From Lentisphaeria bacterium (GTDB taxonomy: Bacteria; Verrucomicrobiota; Lentisphaeria; Victivallales; Victivallaceae): a stretch of DNA of 64,000 bases. A model generated the notes under the pieces. The model was not told the origin of the DNA and made no database searches. It saw only the letters and a program-made list of their open reading frames with translations. The stretch lies in contig CP091727.1 of the NCBI GenBank assembly GCA_022009855.1, forward strand, positions 1,984,001-2,048,000. Direction: 5' to 3'. Position 1 is the first letter of the stretch, and every line of letters starts with the position of its first letter. The position numbers and the translations under genes were made by a program. Positions 1-8,501 of the stretch are shown here, piece after piece.

Positions 1-28
1 CCGCGTGAGCGCCCGGAGGATAACTCTG

Positions 29-537
29 TTACTCTGCCCAGGTCCAGCCCCGCCAGCTGAAACTCTTCTTTCTCATCTTTTCGCGCCTCCACGGCGCGAG
101 CGCGCTTAACTTGCTTGCAACCGCCGGAGTTCCCCGGCGCTCGGTGAGGAATTCCGGGGGAAGAGTTCGCGATGTTCGCGAATGAAAAAGTTCAGGTTTT
201 TGAATCTGTAAACTGTCCCATCCGGCGCGCGAAGGCTCCACTTGCGAGCGTGAACGTTTTCCGGCGTAGAGGAGGTCCGCGGGTTCGTCCGGTATCCCTC
301 TCGCATCGCAGTCAAATCCTGTGCGCTCGCGTTGCGTGACAAGAGGATTTTGTAGCATGACTCGCAACAGGTTTTCGCCTGCTGCGACGCAGGCTTGAAG
401 AACGTTTTTCCGCAGACGACGCAGGTTTCAGAGTTGCGCCCCCGCGCCCGGTTCGTGCAGCTTTTTGAACAGTATGTGCGCTCTTTGAAGCGTTTGCAAG
501 TGAATTCCCGTCCGCAGACCGGGCAGACCTTGTTCAT
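29..537 (-). CDS. Phage zinc-ribbon protein with C-terminal conserved domain (frameshifted)
   Basis: The protein starts MNKVCPVCGREF and carries two treble-clef-like CxxC...C..C units in its first 60 residues (CPVCG, CVVCG). A conserved segment KWSLRAPDGTVYRFKNL follows, then FIREHRELFP. The frame then runs out, but the frame one base over gives a closing SFSWRGWTWAE, the usual ending of such phage proteins as I remember them. Adding one base to the run at 156-160 joins the two parts. Without this the frame stops at 106. ATG 537 is chosen because upstream codons belong to the neighbouring gene. It is probably nucleic-acid binding; function is unknown. Confidence 0.6.
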
Positions 538-553
538 CAGATTTCTGTACCGG

Positions 554-816
554 TCAAGCAGAGTTTTTCTTGACCTTGCGCGCAATCTGCTCTTGCTTGC
601 ACTTCGCAGAGCAGGTCTTGCGCACGGAATAGCCTGTGACAGTGAATTCACGTCCGCAGTTTTCGCAGGTGCGGACGTGTTTCTGCGCCGGACGAACCGG
701 CAACACCGCATTGCGCCGCATCAGCTCCCGCCAGCATTCGCGGGAGCATGTTGTGGCCCGGCTCTTTTCGCGGGCGTAAACTCACGACCGCAAATGACGC
801 AAACCCTACTCTTCAT
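554..816 (-). CDS. Small phage zinc-ribbon protein (frameshifted)
   Basis: ATG 816 overlaps the stop of the upstream gene at 806. The first residues, MKSRVCVICGREFTPAKRA, are followed in another frame by TTCSRECWRELMRR and then HVRTCENCGREFTVTGYSV, ending in ARKVKKNSA. Two zinc-ribbon units are therefore present, each closely resembling those in the next gene downstream, so the two genes look like tandem duplicates. One missing base near 755-762 explains the break. About 87 residues when repaired. Function unknown. Confidence 0.5.
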
Positions 817-1225
817 TCAAAAGCTCCATGATCTGGCGAAGCTTCCGCGCGGCCGCGCCGGAGCGAAGGCCTCGAACCGCCGCGCGCGCCTCCATCGCCA
901 GCACAAAGGCGTTTTCCCGGAGCTCTGCGGGGACATCCGATCGGTTTCTGTATTTGTACCAGGTCACCTCGGCGATTCCCAGCCCTTCGGCCCACGCGGC
1001 GGTCGTGAGGCCGGAAAATTTGAAAAGGTCAAGCACCGTGATTTCCGGAAGAGCCTTCACCGCCTCGAAAGCCCCTTTGCCGTCGCGCACATAATCCGTG
1101 CAGGCGGCGTTGAGAAGAAAATCAACCGGTCCGTAGAGTTTCACGCCTCCCGGGAGAATCGCGCTCAGATCCCCCGGATGCGGCTCGAGGGGGCGGTCGT
1201 TGTAGTCGTCAGTAAAATCGTTCAT
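806..1225 (-). CDS. Hypothetical phage protein, HTH-like
   Basis: 139 residues from ATG 1225, with GAGGTG eight bases upstream. The N-terminus is acidic. The middle part (about residues 65-95) includes AAWAEGLGIAEVTWYKYRN, which reads like a helix-turn-helix with a recognition helix. The C-terminus is helical and charged (AMEARAAVRGLRSG). A hairpin with a T-tract lies just before its ribosome-binding site (1237-1262). It may be a regulator at the end of the late region. No family was recognised. Confidence 0.6.
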   Translation of the reverse strand: MNDFTDDYNDRPLEPHPGDLSAILPGGVKLYGPVDFLLNAACTDYVRDGKGAFEAVKALPEITVLDLFKFSGLTTAAWAEGLGIAEVTWYKYRNRSDVPAELRENAFVLAMEARAAVRGLRSGAAARKLRQIMELLNEE

Positions 1226-1236
1226 TTTCACCTCAA

Positions 1237-1262
1237 GAAAAAGCCCCGGAGCAATCCGGGGC
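1237..1262 (-). terminator. Hairpin plus T-tract in leader of 806-1225 gene
   Basis: On the minus strand GCCCCGG/CCGGGGC pairs around a short loop and is followed by TTTTTC. The Shine-Dalgarno of the next gene begins only a few bases later. It can act as a terminator for 1270-1476 or as an attenuator for 806-1225. Confidence 0.6.
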
Positions 1263-1269
1263 AATACAA

Positions 1270-1476
1270 TTAAGCTTCTTTCCAATGATTTCCGAAGTTG
1301 TCACAAATCTGAACTCGGATCAGTTTGTTATTTTCATCATAGACCTTAAATCCGTCAGCGCAAATGCCAAATTTTGCTGCTTCACGCTCATTACGACGCC
1401 CAGCCGCAACAGCAGCGCGTTCCGTTTTTGCGACAGTGATGACGATCGAACCTGTAATGTCTTTGACTGTGTACAT
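1270..1476 (-). CDS. Hypothetical phage protein, 68 aa
   Basis: MYTVKDITGSIVITVAKTER starts a small, mostly beta-like protein with a basic middle (AAGRRNEREAAKFG). It begins at ATG 1476 after AAAGGACAAAAAG. Upstream, 1477-1692 is AT-rich and holds two hairpins but no gene. Function not recognised. Confidence 0.55.
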   Translation of the reverse strand: MYTVKDITGSIVITVAKTERAAVAAGRRNEREAAKFGICADGFKVYDENNKLIRVQICDNFGNHWKEA

Positions 1477-1600
1477 CTTTTTGTCCTTTCTCTTTTTTAG
1501 GAGGTTGCCGCCTCCTTGGTTTACAGTATATAATATATCATGATTCTTTATGTTTTCAAGTATAGAATATAAATATTTTTGATATTTTTATAATTTTTAC

Positions 1601-1632
1601 AAAAAATTGCCGGAGAGCGGCAACTCTCCGGC
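1601..1632 (-). terminator. Rho-independent terminator after lipoprotein gene
   Basis: Minus-strand stem GCCGGAGAG/CTCTCCGGC with a five-base loop is followed by AATTTTTTG. It lies about 60 bases after the stop of the 1693-2160 gene. The downstream 1500-1600 stretch is very AT-rich, as expected for a promoter region of the next gene. Confidence 0.75.
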
Positions 1633-1692
1633 GGTGTACAGGCGGACAAAATGACCTGCACGCGGTTAAAATAGCGCAAACGGCTGTAAAAA

Positions 1693-2160
1693 TCAATCGC
1701 TTTTCTCGCCGGAACTCGCATTCTCGGCGGTCAGGCCGTCGGCGTCGGCGGAAACCGAAAGCGGCGAATTCGACGCGCGGACGATCTCCGCGGCGGCCTG
1801 TCCAGTCGCCCGGTCGCGCACACTCGCGTACCAGACCTTCCGGCGGCCAAACCAGCACTCGAACCCCGGCACCGGGCAGTCTGCCGTCGCCGTCTTCGCC
1901 TCAACGCCTCCGCCCCAGGTGTCACTTCCGGCGGCAATGCTCTTCTCCCGGGTCGAATTGGTGACGGCCTCCACGGCCTCGCAACCGGTCAGCGCCGGTA
2001 GCACCAACGCGGCCAGAAGCGCCAGAAGCGCGCCGGGAATTTTGAAATGCTTCCGCTCTCGGAACTCCTCCTTCTTCCCCTTGTTCCAGTTTGCAACCGG
2101 CCGGAAGTAGCCGCAGACACGGCTGTACACCTCGCATTTCGCGCCACATCTTTCACTCAT
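1693..2160 (-). CDS. Putative phage lipoprotein / membrane-anchored protein
   Basis: 155 residues. About 40 polar residues precede a hydrophobic stretch ALLALLAALVLPALTGCEA that ends in a lipobox-like LTGC. A shorter start inside the frame would make this a classical lipoprotein signal. The remainder is alanine-rich and soluble, with C and W residues (CPVPGFECWFGRRKVWY). It follows the small membrane protein 2173-2436 and is the last gene before a terminator. In phages this position often holds lysis or spanin-type proteins; that role is only inferred here. Confidence 0.55.
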   Translation of the reverse strand: MSERCGAKCEVYSRVCGYFRPVANWNKGKKEEFRERKHFKIPGALLALLAALVLPALTGCEAVEAVTNSTREKSIAAGSDTWGGGVEAKTATADCPVPGFECWFGRRKVWYASVRDRATGQAAAEIVRASNSPLSVSADADGLTAENASSGEKSD

Positions 2161-2172
2161 AGAAACCTCCTG

Positions 2173-2436
2173 TTATTTTGCCTTCACGATCGGAACCCCG
2201 ATCATCTCATGATACTGTTTCACTGCGGCGACAAACCCGCAGTTTTCCTCCACTTTTTTCTCCAGCTCATCCAACCGGGCGCAGTGCTTTCCCATGTCCT
2301 CCCGGCAGTCGGCCTTCTCAACAAAACCACGCAACGACTTGTGCAGCAGCCGCAGTTCCGCCGCCACCCAAGTCAGCACCGAGGTCATCACCAGCAGCGC
2401 CCCGGAGAGCAATGCAATTGCCCATCCTTCCGTCAT
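2173..2436 (-). CDS. Small membrane protein with coiled-coil tail (holin/accessory-like)
   Basis: 87 residues from ATG 2436, which overlaps the upstream stop (ATGA). One N-terminal membrane helix (WAIALLSGALLVMTSVLTWV) is followed by a charged heptad-like region (HCARLDELEKKVEENC). This layout matches small phage membrane proteins of the holin/XhlA type, but no diagnostic motif is present. Position beside the lipoprotein gene makes a lysis role plausible. Confidence 0.6.
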   Translation of the reverse strand: MTEGWAIALLSGALLVMTSVLTWVAAELRLLHKSLRGFVEKADCREDMGKHCARLDELEKKVEENCGFVAAVKQYHEMIGVPIVKAK

Positions 2437-2828
2437 ACAGCAACCTCCGGTTTCGTCCAGCCGGACCAGCCGAACAGCTGGCACAGGTTCGAGAACTGCC
2501 TCGCTTTGTTCCATACAAGGTAGCGTCGCGGATCATACCACGAATATTCTGCGAAGGCTGCCGTTTTGCCGTTCCGGTAGAAGCGGTCGTTGCTCTCGGT
2601 GAATTGCTCTCGCGTGCCTCCCTCTTGGTACTCGAGATCGTGAATCAACGCCACGACCTGAAGAGTCGGGTGGAGCGTGTTCAGGAACTCGCGCAGAGCC
2701 TCCGGGAACCGGTCCGGGCCGATTCCGTTGTAGATTACCGAAATTTCTTCAACCGAATACCGGCTGAGGATTTCGACGTTTTCCAGATTCAGCTCCCGGG
2801 CCTTACGGATCAAATCTTTGACAGTCAT
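2433..2828 (-). CDS. Hypothetical phage protein with HDxxY motif
   Basis: 131 residues from ATG 2828, with a strong AGGAGGAGGTGCC ribosome-binding site and an ATGA overlap with the gene before. Residues about 65-95 read VALIHDLEYQEGG followed by a spaced D..F. The HD-x-x-Y pattern resembles phospholipase A2-like domains found in some virus proteins, but I cannot confirm it. The C-terminus is aromatic (WYDPRRYLVWNKARQF). Translation looks coupled to the zincin gene upstream. Confidence 0.55.
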   Translation of the reverse strand: MTVKDLIRKARELNLENVEILSRYSVEEISVIYNGIGPDRFPEALREFLNTLHPTLQVVALIHDLEYQEGGTREQFTESNDRFYRNGKTAAFAEYSWYDPRRYLVWNKARQFSNLCQLFGWSGWTKPEVAV

Positions 2829-3211
2829 TGGCACCTCCTCCTTTCCAATGTTTTCTCGTGTTCCTCTTCGTTCTTCCTGCACAGCCACTCAGTCGCTTCA
2901 AGCTCCGCCTGTTTTGCAGGTCGCTCCACAACCGGGCGAATGATTTTCAGCAGCATGTAGAGCAGAAGCCCGAACCGGTGCCGCTGGTATGCGTGTCGCA
3001 GCTCATGAACGACGCTGCCGAACCAGACGGCCTCGCTTTTGTCCGGCGCGACATACAGCCGGTCGAACAGCGCTGAGTACATCGCCTGTACCTTTCCTTC
3101 GGTCCCGGACATGCTTCGCAATTCGATGTTGCGCCACGGCGTTTTGCGTAGCCAAGCCCCGGAAAAAGTCTGTTCGTATTCCGCCAAAATGGTTTTCATC
3201 GCTGGTTTCAT
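2825..3211 (-). CDS. Zincin metallopeptidase-like protein
   Basis: 128 residues. SVVHELRHAYQRH contains the HExxH zinc motif (HELRH, about residue 70), and a later E in QAELEATEWLCR could be the third ligand, as in gluzincins. A hydrophobic stretch (LLLYMLLKIIRPVV) separates them. The gene is coupled by 4-base overlaps on both sides. Possible roles are peptidoglycan or virion-protein cleavage. The zinc site is seen; the substrate is unknown. Confidence 0.6.
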   Translation of the reverse strand: MKPAMKTILAEYEQTFSGAWLRKTPWRNIELRSMSGTEGKVQAMYSALFDRLYVAPDKSEAVWFGSVVHELRHAYQRHRFGLLLYMLLKIIRPVVERPAKQAELEATEWLCRKNEEEHEKTLERRRCQ

Positions 3212-3963
3212 CTGTTCTGGAATTCTCCGTACAGTTGCGCAATCTCGTCGGAGGAGAGTACCCGGGTGAAAATCTTCAGGTTTGCTAAATAAAATATTGC
3301 CCCTCTTACCGTTGCCCCCTCCGCCCCTATATACGTCGGTTTGCTCTGGATATTGAGGGTGAATTCCGTTTCGCTTTCAGCAAGCTTTTTCCCATCAACA
3401 AACATTTTGTAGCGAGAGTCATACGTTACCACATAGTGGTGAAAAATGGTTGGATCAGCAACCGGACATTCCGTCCAGTATTGAGCGTTTGATGCATCGA
3501 ACCCTGAGGAATCATGTATTATAGAAACTATACCATAGCCACTGAAAACCCCTTGTCCTAACACGCACGGGTTTGATGTCGATTCTTGCTCGGGACGTTT
3601 TCCCCAATAGCTGATTGTAAACGGATGGCCCTTGCTGAATACTGGATAGTCAACCTGGAATACAACGTTTTGAAGGTTGACGCACGAGACGCCATCCTCC
3701 ATCACAAACTGCGGTGTGCCGATTTTGGTCATAATCTGACCGCTTTCCACACGTTCGGAGTCTTCCGAGAAGGAGGCGTAAAACAACTGTCCCGGAATGG
3801 ATTCGGCAGGAGTTGCTCCTCCGCCCGCAGTGAGGTTTTTCACCGCTTCCACGCACTCCCGCAGCGTCGCCGTGGCGGCAAGCGAACCGCCCTTGCCGTT
3901 GATCGCCGTCACCAGAGAATCCCGCGCGCCGGTCAGATTGTTGAGTACGTCTGAAAGTGACAT
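3208..3963 (-). CDS. LamG/concanavalin-like tail or receptor-binding protein
   Basis: 251 residues from ATG 3963 (GGAGGCG ahead). The N-terminal 50 residues resemble tail-fibre accessory segments (LRECVEAVKNLTAGGG). From about residue 65 the protein follows the LamG/jelly-roll pattern: FYASFSEDSERVESG, PFTISYWGKR, HHYVVTYD, YKMFVDGKKLAES, LANLKIFTRVLSSDEIAQLY. This is the classic concanavalin-like lectin layout used for carbohydrate binding. It follows the collagen-like fibre gene, so it is probably a distal receptor-binding part of the tail. Confidence 0.8.
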   Translation of the reverse strand: MSLSDVLNNLTGARDSLVTAINGKGGSLAATATLRECVEAVKNLTAGGGATPAESIPGQLFYASFSEDSERVESGQIMTKIGTPQFVMEDGVSCVNLQNVVFQVDYPVFSKGHPFTISYWGKRPEQESTSNPCVLGQGVFSGYGIVSIIHDSSGFDASNAQYWTECPVADPTIFHHYVVTYDSRYKMFVDGKKLAESETEFTLNIQSKPTYIGAEGATVRGAIFYLANLKIFTRVLSSDEIAQLYGEFQNR

Positions 3964-3978
3964 GTTACGCCTCCCCAA

Positions 3979-5717
3979 TTACTGCGGTTGCCGCCGCTTC
4001 AAAATTTCGAACTTTTCGTCGATTTCCGCTTTCGTGTAGTAGTCAGGCGCATCCGAGGCCGCCAGAATGTTTGAAAACTGTACCCTCCACGTTCCGGAGA
4101 TGGCCCAGCCGGTGAAGTCGATCGCGACGCTGGTTCCGTTCTGCGTCATTTCCGGCAACTGTTGCATCCCTTCCGCATCCAGCACCACCAGCCCGGCAAT
4201 GGTCGCATTGCTGACCGTCAGCACGTTTTCAGACAAGCTCGCACTCGTGAACTCGAGGTCGGCGCGGGCAGTCAGCGCGACGTTGCCGGATTCGTCCGGC
4301 CCTGCTCCGTTTACCGTTTTCACCGCCCCGGCGTTGTCCAGAGCGTCCTGCAGCCCGGTAACGTCAGAAATAGCGTGCTGGTGCGTCGAAGGCGGAAACG
4401 TCGACGGCTTCCCGGTAACATCCTCCCATGCGACGGAATCTGCCGTGCCGCCCCCACCGGCTGGCCGTTGAATGTCAGCGCGCCGTCTGCCTCGCCGAAT
4501 TTGTCCAGCGTAGTTTTGTTCGAGTGTTCGTGCGCCTTGCCCACCGCGTCCGCAACCTGCGCCGCCGTGGTACTGCCGACGGAATCCGCCGTGTCGGCGG
4601 CATCCACCTTGCCATCGCCGTTTGTGTCGTAGACGGAGGCCAGCATGTCGCCGGTTCCGGAACCTGCCGGTCCCTGAGCCCCTGTTTCACCGCGCGGAAT
4701 CGTCAGATTAAGAACCTGGTTCGGAGATTCACCGGTAATCGTCGCCGCAGCCTGAGTTCCCGGCTCCCCGGTTGTCACCGTACCGATGGTGAGCGTATTC
4801 GCTGGACCGGGCTCGCCGTCTGCACCATCGGCACCTGTTGGCCCCTGCGGACCAGTATCGCCGGTATCGCCTTTTTCGCCCTGCGGCCCTTGCGGACCAA
4901 TATCGCCAGTGTCGCCCTTCTCCCCCTGCGGCCCCTGCGGGCCGGTGTCTCCGGTGTCCCCTTTGTCGCCCTTGTCCCCTTGTCGCCCTTCTCCCCCTGC
5001 GGGCCCTGCGGGCCGACAAGGCGCTTAACAGGGGTGCTCCAGGCTGCTGCCGAATTGCCGCGCAGCCGCGAACGGGTCCAGAGATAAGTGTCGGGCGCAT
5101 CCGTTGCGGAAATCCATGCGCTGTCCTCCGCGTCGGCGGATTCGGCGCACTGCACCTCAAATCCAGCCGCCAGCAGCGCCCGGACCCCCGCTTCGTCGAG
5201 GTAGGAATCCGGAATTTCGGTCGGCGTTCCGGCGGAGACGATCCGGTTCCGGACGGTGAATCCCTTCAGTTGCAGGATGAACGCGAGTTTCCCGTCGACG
5301 TCGTACCCGGCAAGTTCGGCCGACAGGTCGCTTTTTGCTCTCCGCCGAACTCAGCCAATCGCGCAATTCAACGGTGTTCGTCTGCGAAACGGGGATCTGA
5401 ATTTCCGTGTAGACGGTTGTCGTGCCGTCGCGCTCCTCCTCCACCTCGCCGACCGTGATTGCGGAGTTGTCCGCAACCAGCTTGCAGGGGGTGTCCTCGT
5501 CGTAATCGGCGTCCATGTTCCACTCCCAGGAGACGACGTTCTGCAACGCCTCCAGCGGGTACTGCTCGCGCGGCGAATTTCCGGAGAACAGCCGCATCCG
5601 GAACAACACCTCGCCGCCTCGGATGATAGTGGGGAGGGCGACCGTTTTTGCATCGAAGCTGTCGCGGCATACGCCGAGCGTCGACGCCGCGTTTACATAA
5701 AAAATCAGTTCCTGCAT
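3979..5717 (-). CDS. Collagen-like tail fibre (three frameshifts in this sequence)
   Basis: From ATG 5717 (AAAGGGAG ribosome-binding site) the protein starts MQELIFYVNAASTLGV. An N-terminal tail-attachment domain is followed by Gly-X-Y repeats (GPQGPQGEKGDTGD and variants), then a tail motif YDTNGDGKVDAADTADSV, and a C-terminal domain ending YYTKAEIDEKFEILKR. No single frame covers this. The joins fall at runs: one extra base at 5332-5336, one missing at 4976-4979, one missing at 4451-4455. Repaired length is about 579 residues. The repeats predict a triple-helical shaft, and the gene sits between tail genes and the LamG protein. Confidence 0.8.
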
Positions 5718-5755
5718 TTTGAAACTCCCTTTGAAAGTGTTGGAAACGTCAACAA

Positions 5756-6815
5756 TCACGGAAGAAACGTTGTCGGCTTGTCCGGCCTGATATCGTAAAT
5801 TTCGGCTATCTGGCTCATTGAAAAACCTTCGCTGTAGCTTGTTGCCTCGTTCTCCTGATTTGAGCTGTAGGCGATAAGCGGAGGAGATGTAGGCACTTTG
5901 TCGTAACCCCAATACGCGACTTGAATATCATCTGCCGACGTCGATTCCCTGAACTCGTGATCGTATAATTTGTACCATTTACCCCACTCAGGAACTTCGG
6001 GAAGGTTCTGGTAAAGTCCGCCGGTTGTGTGCACTACTACATTGCCATATTTTTTATCCTGTTCGGTGGGGTCTTGGTAGTGCTTTTGCGGAACTCCATA
6101 CAAATAGTCCCTTCCGGCAAATCGCTGGTTAATTCTCATTCTGTAACGTGAAACGAATGTGCCGGCCTTGATTGAGCTCGGTGCTGATTTGTCTTTGTAA
6201 TAGAAACTCGCAGAACTTGTTTTTTGATAAGTTATATTAAAATCACTTCCATCAGTCCAAGAATCTTCTTCCCAGGATTTTGTAAATTCACTATTTATAT
6301 ATTCTTGCGCGGCTGAAAGTGATTCATCCCAGTGATCTGGTCCGACGTTTGCTCCACGGAAACTTATACCCATGCCCAAGGCATATCCATCTCGCAATAC
6401 CTTGTAACGTAAAGCGGAAAGAAGTCGATCAATATGAGCAGGGCAGGCGGATGCTTTTCTTCCCCAAAAGTATTTTACCTCTCCGTCAGGAAGCAGTAAA
6501 TATGGTGTCTCGCCTATGAAATTGCAAAGACTTTCATAATCCCATCGCGGAATCTTTGAACTATCTTTGTTTTCTAAAATTTCAAGAATATTTTCTCCTG
6601 CCGCTTCGCTTGCGAAGTCACTGAAAAATGTTATCAAGAGACGACACCAATCCTCGGTAATTAATGTACCGCTTCTTTGTGTCATACTGGCCAGATCCAA
6701 ACATAGAAAATTTATAGACTTCATCATAAGTGAACCTGTTCATGTACAGGCTGGAGGTTTTTTCAAACCAGTCATAGAACTGCCACATTGTCATAAAATC
6801 GAAAGCAGTGCTCAT
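5756..6815 (-). CDS. Phage tail-associated protein (frameshifted)
   Basis: Starts MSTAFDFMTMWQFYDWFEK at ATG 6815, overlapping the upstream stop by four bases. The first 65 codons are in one frame and the remaining about 290 in another. Removing one base from the run at 6624-6628 joins them (LDNIFSDFASEAAGENIL). Aromatic-rich, with YWGYDKVPTSPP near the C-terminus and no signal or membrane segment. Its position between tail structural genes suggests a baseplate or tail-tip role. No family recognised. Confidence 0.6.
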
Positions 6816-7636
6816 AGCAGGTAATAGTCCCGAAAGTTAATTGCGCCGCCCGTCCACTGCTGAAAAATTTGCCCGTCAAACACGTTTGCTAGGTTAAATT
6901 TCCCGTAATAGTTTGTATCACTAGGCGGCGTAGTTGCAATCTCAACCCTGTATCCGTCACCATCAACGACGCCGATCAGCATAAAATATTTAACCGCACT
7001 CAGGTCAAATGTAATGGGAGCAACATCGCCGATGTCGGTTACGCCGCCTTTGATCTGGTAAACGCCATGTCCGGCGGGAATCGCCGCATAATCTCCGGTA
7101 TAGCTGTTACCCATCGCAAGGGCGGTTTCCGTTTTTGTGATCTGCGATATCGATAACATCCCGGCCTCGACCTCGGCCAGCATTACAAGGTTGTTCAGCC
7201 CGTCATCTTCAATCCGCGACGCGCTGGAGATGAACTCAGCCGGAGCGTTGGAAGTCGCGTCGTAAAGTCTCATATACAAATAGGTTTTCGCGGCGGCATT
7301 CCCCTCAACATCGACCGTTTGCGCCTGGATTTGGTAGACGATACCGTAGGCACTGATCGATCCGGCGATGTGATCCGCAGCCGGCGTCTCGTTCGAACCG
7401 TTTACGATCCGAACGCGGGCGACGACGGATTCCGTTTCTGGGTCGTATTCACTCGCATCGATCACCTTGAAAAATCCGGTATAATCATCGATTTTCCGAC
7501 TGGCGACACCGGCGGGGCGCACCGTGCGGGGCGCACTGATGGCGTGGAGTTGGCCGAGCGCCTGGCTGATCGCATTCTCCCGGCCGGCGCTGTGCGTCAC
7601 CGTGTCGCCCGGGTTGACAGGTTTGTAAAACGGCAT
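6812..7636 (-). CDS. Phage tail structural protein
   Basis: 274 residues, intact. MPFYKPVNPGDTVTHSAGR begins a beta-rich protein. The part VIDASEYDPETESVVARVRI resembles neck/tail appendage proteins that precede fibres in gut phages. The C-terminus ends with aromatic residues (QWTGGAINFRDYYLL). It is one base downstream of the previous gene and coupled to the next. Exact role unknown. Confidence 0.6.
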   Translation of the reverse strand: MPFYKPVNPGDTVTHSAGRENAISQALGQLHAISAPRTVRPAGVASRKIDDYTGFFKVIDASEYDPETESVVARVRIVNGSNETPAADHIAGSISAYGIVYQIQAQTVDVEGNAAAKTYLYMRLYDATSNAPAEFISSASRIEDDGLNNLVMLAEVEAGMLSISQITKTETALAMGNSYTGDYAAIPAGHGVYQIKGGVTDIGDVAPITFDLSAVKYFMLIGVVDGDGYRVEIATTPPSDTNYYGKFNLANVFDGQIFQQWTGGAINFRDYYLL

Positions 7637-7637
7637 G

Positions 7638-8501
7638 TCACACCCCCAGTTCGTTCAGGTTCGCGAGATTGTTCGCCAGCGTCTTGCAGATCACCGCCGG
7701 ACCGTCGCCGGAGAGACCGAGCGCCGACCGCGTAATCGTCCAGGCGTAGGCGAAGCCGCGCAGAAGTCCGATGTTTTTCCCGGCAACCTGCGCGCTTGCT
7801 TCGTTGAGCTGGATCTGGAAATGATATGACACCGTGATCAGCGCGGAATTGTTGATCGCGCCGGAAAAGCTGGCCCCCAGAAACATCACCTCGCCAGCAT
7901 CCCAGCCGTGAAAACTGGAATTGTTCACCTTCCCGGTCATTTTGGCGATTGTCCTGCGGAAAGAGGTGGTCAGTTCCGAAAACGGCAGGACGCGGGTGTA
8001 GGTTTCGCGGATCATTGCGGTCGGCACCTCCACCCCCTCGATCACGCTTTCGGCGCCGTCCTTGCCGTTCCAGCCGATTTTCGTACCGATTTTCTGCGCG
8101 ACCTCGCGCGCCTCCGGGTCGGTATAGGCGATCACCTGCTCGATCGCCTCTTTGCGCAGGTAGCTGGTCGTCGAGCAGTCGAACGACAGTTCCGGCTCGC
8201 TCTCTTCGTCGCTGGAGGCGGTGCCGCCGTCGGCGTCGTCCGGCTCCTCGTAAACGACCGTGAGCTCCATTGCGCCGTCGCCGGTGAAATTCTCGAAACG
8301 GACGCTCCGGCGGATCAGTCCGTCTTCCTCCAGCGGCGCTTCATCGAGGATCGCGGCGAAGGCCGCCGACTTCGATTCCGCGTTGAGCACTAGATATGAC
8401 GCCTCGCGGCTGGTGACCGGCCACGAGGTTTCGCCGGTGACGGCATTCACGCTGCGGCTTCTGGTCTCGCTGCCATCCTCATGTCGAATAACCTGAATCA
8501 T
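7638..8501 (-). CDS. Phage tail protein
   Basis: 287 residues from ATG 8501; the start lies inside the end of the tape-measure gene. MIQVIRHEDGSETRSRSVNA begins a soluble protein with a long acidic segment (EEPDDADGG...DEESEPELSFD). Later comes a repeated beta-type region (TGKVNNSSFHGWDAGEVMFLG). The position directly after the tape measure fits a distal-tail or baseplate hub component. Frames further upstream are shadows of the tape measure. Confidence 0.6.
   Translation of the reverse strand: MIQVIRHEDGSETRSRSVNAVTGETSWPVTSREASYLVLNAESKSAAFAAILDEAPLEEDGLIRRSVRFENFTGDGAMELTVVYEEPDDADGGTASSDEESEPELSFDCSTTSYLRKEAIEQVIAYTDPEAREVAQKIGTKIGWNGKDGAESVIEGVEVPTAMIRETYTRVLPFSELTTSFRRTIAKMTGKVNNSSFHGWDAGEVMFLGASFSGAINNSALITVSYHFQIQLNEASAQVAGKNIGLLRGFAYAWTITRSALGLSGDGPAVICKTLANNLANLNELGV

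Noticed and set aside
4786..5458. Repetitive plus-strand frames and a possible repeat array
   Set aside because: This is the antisense of Gly-X-Y codons of the fibre gene. The repeat units are short and contiguous without spacers, so it is not a CRISPR array.
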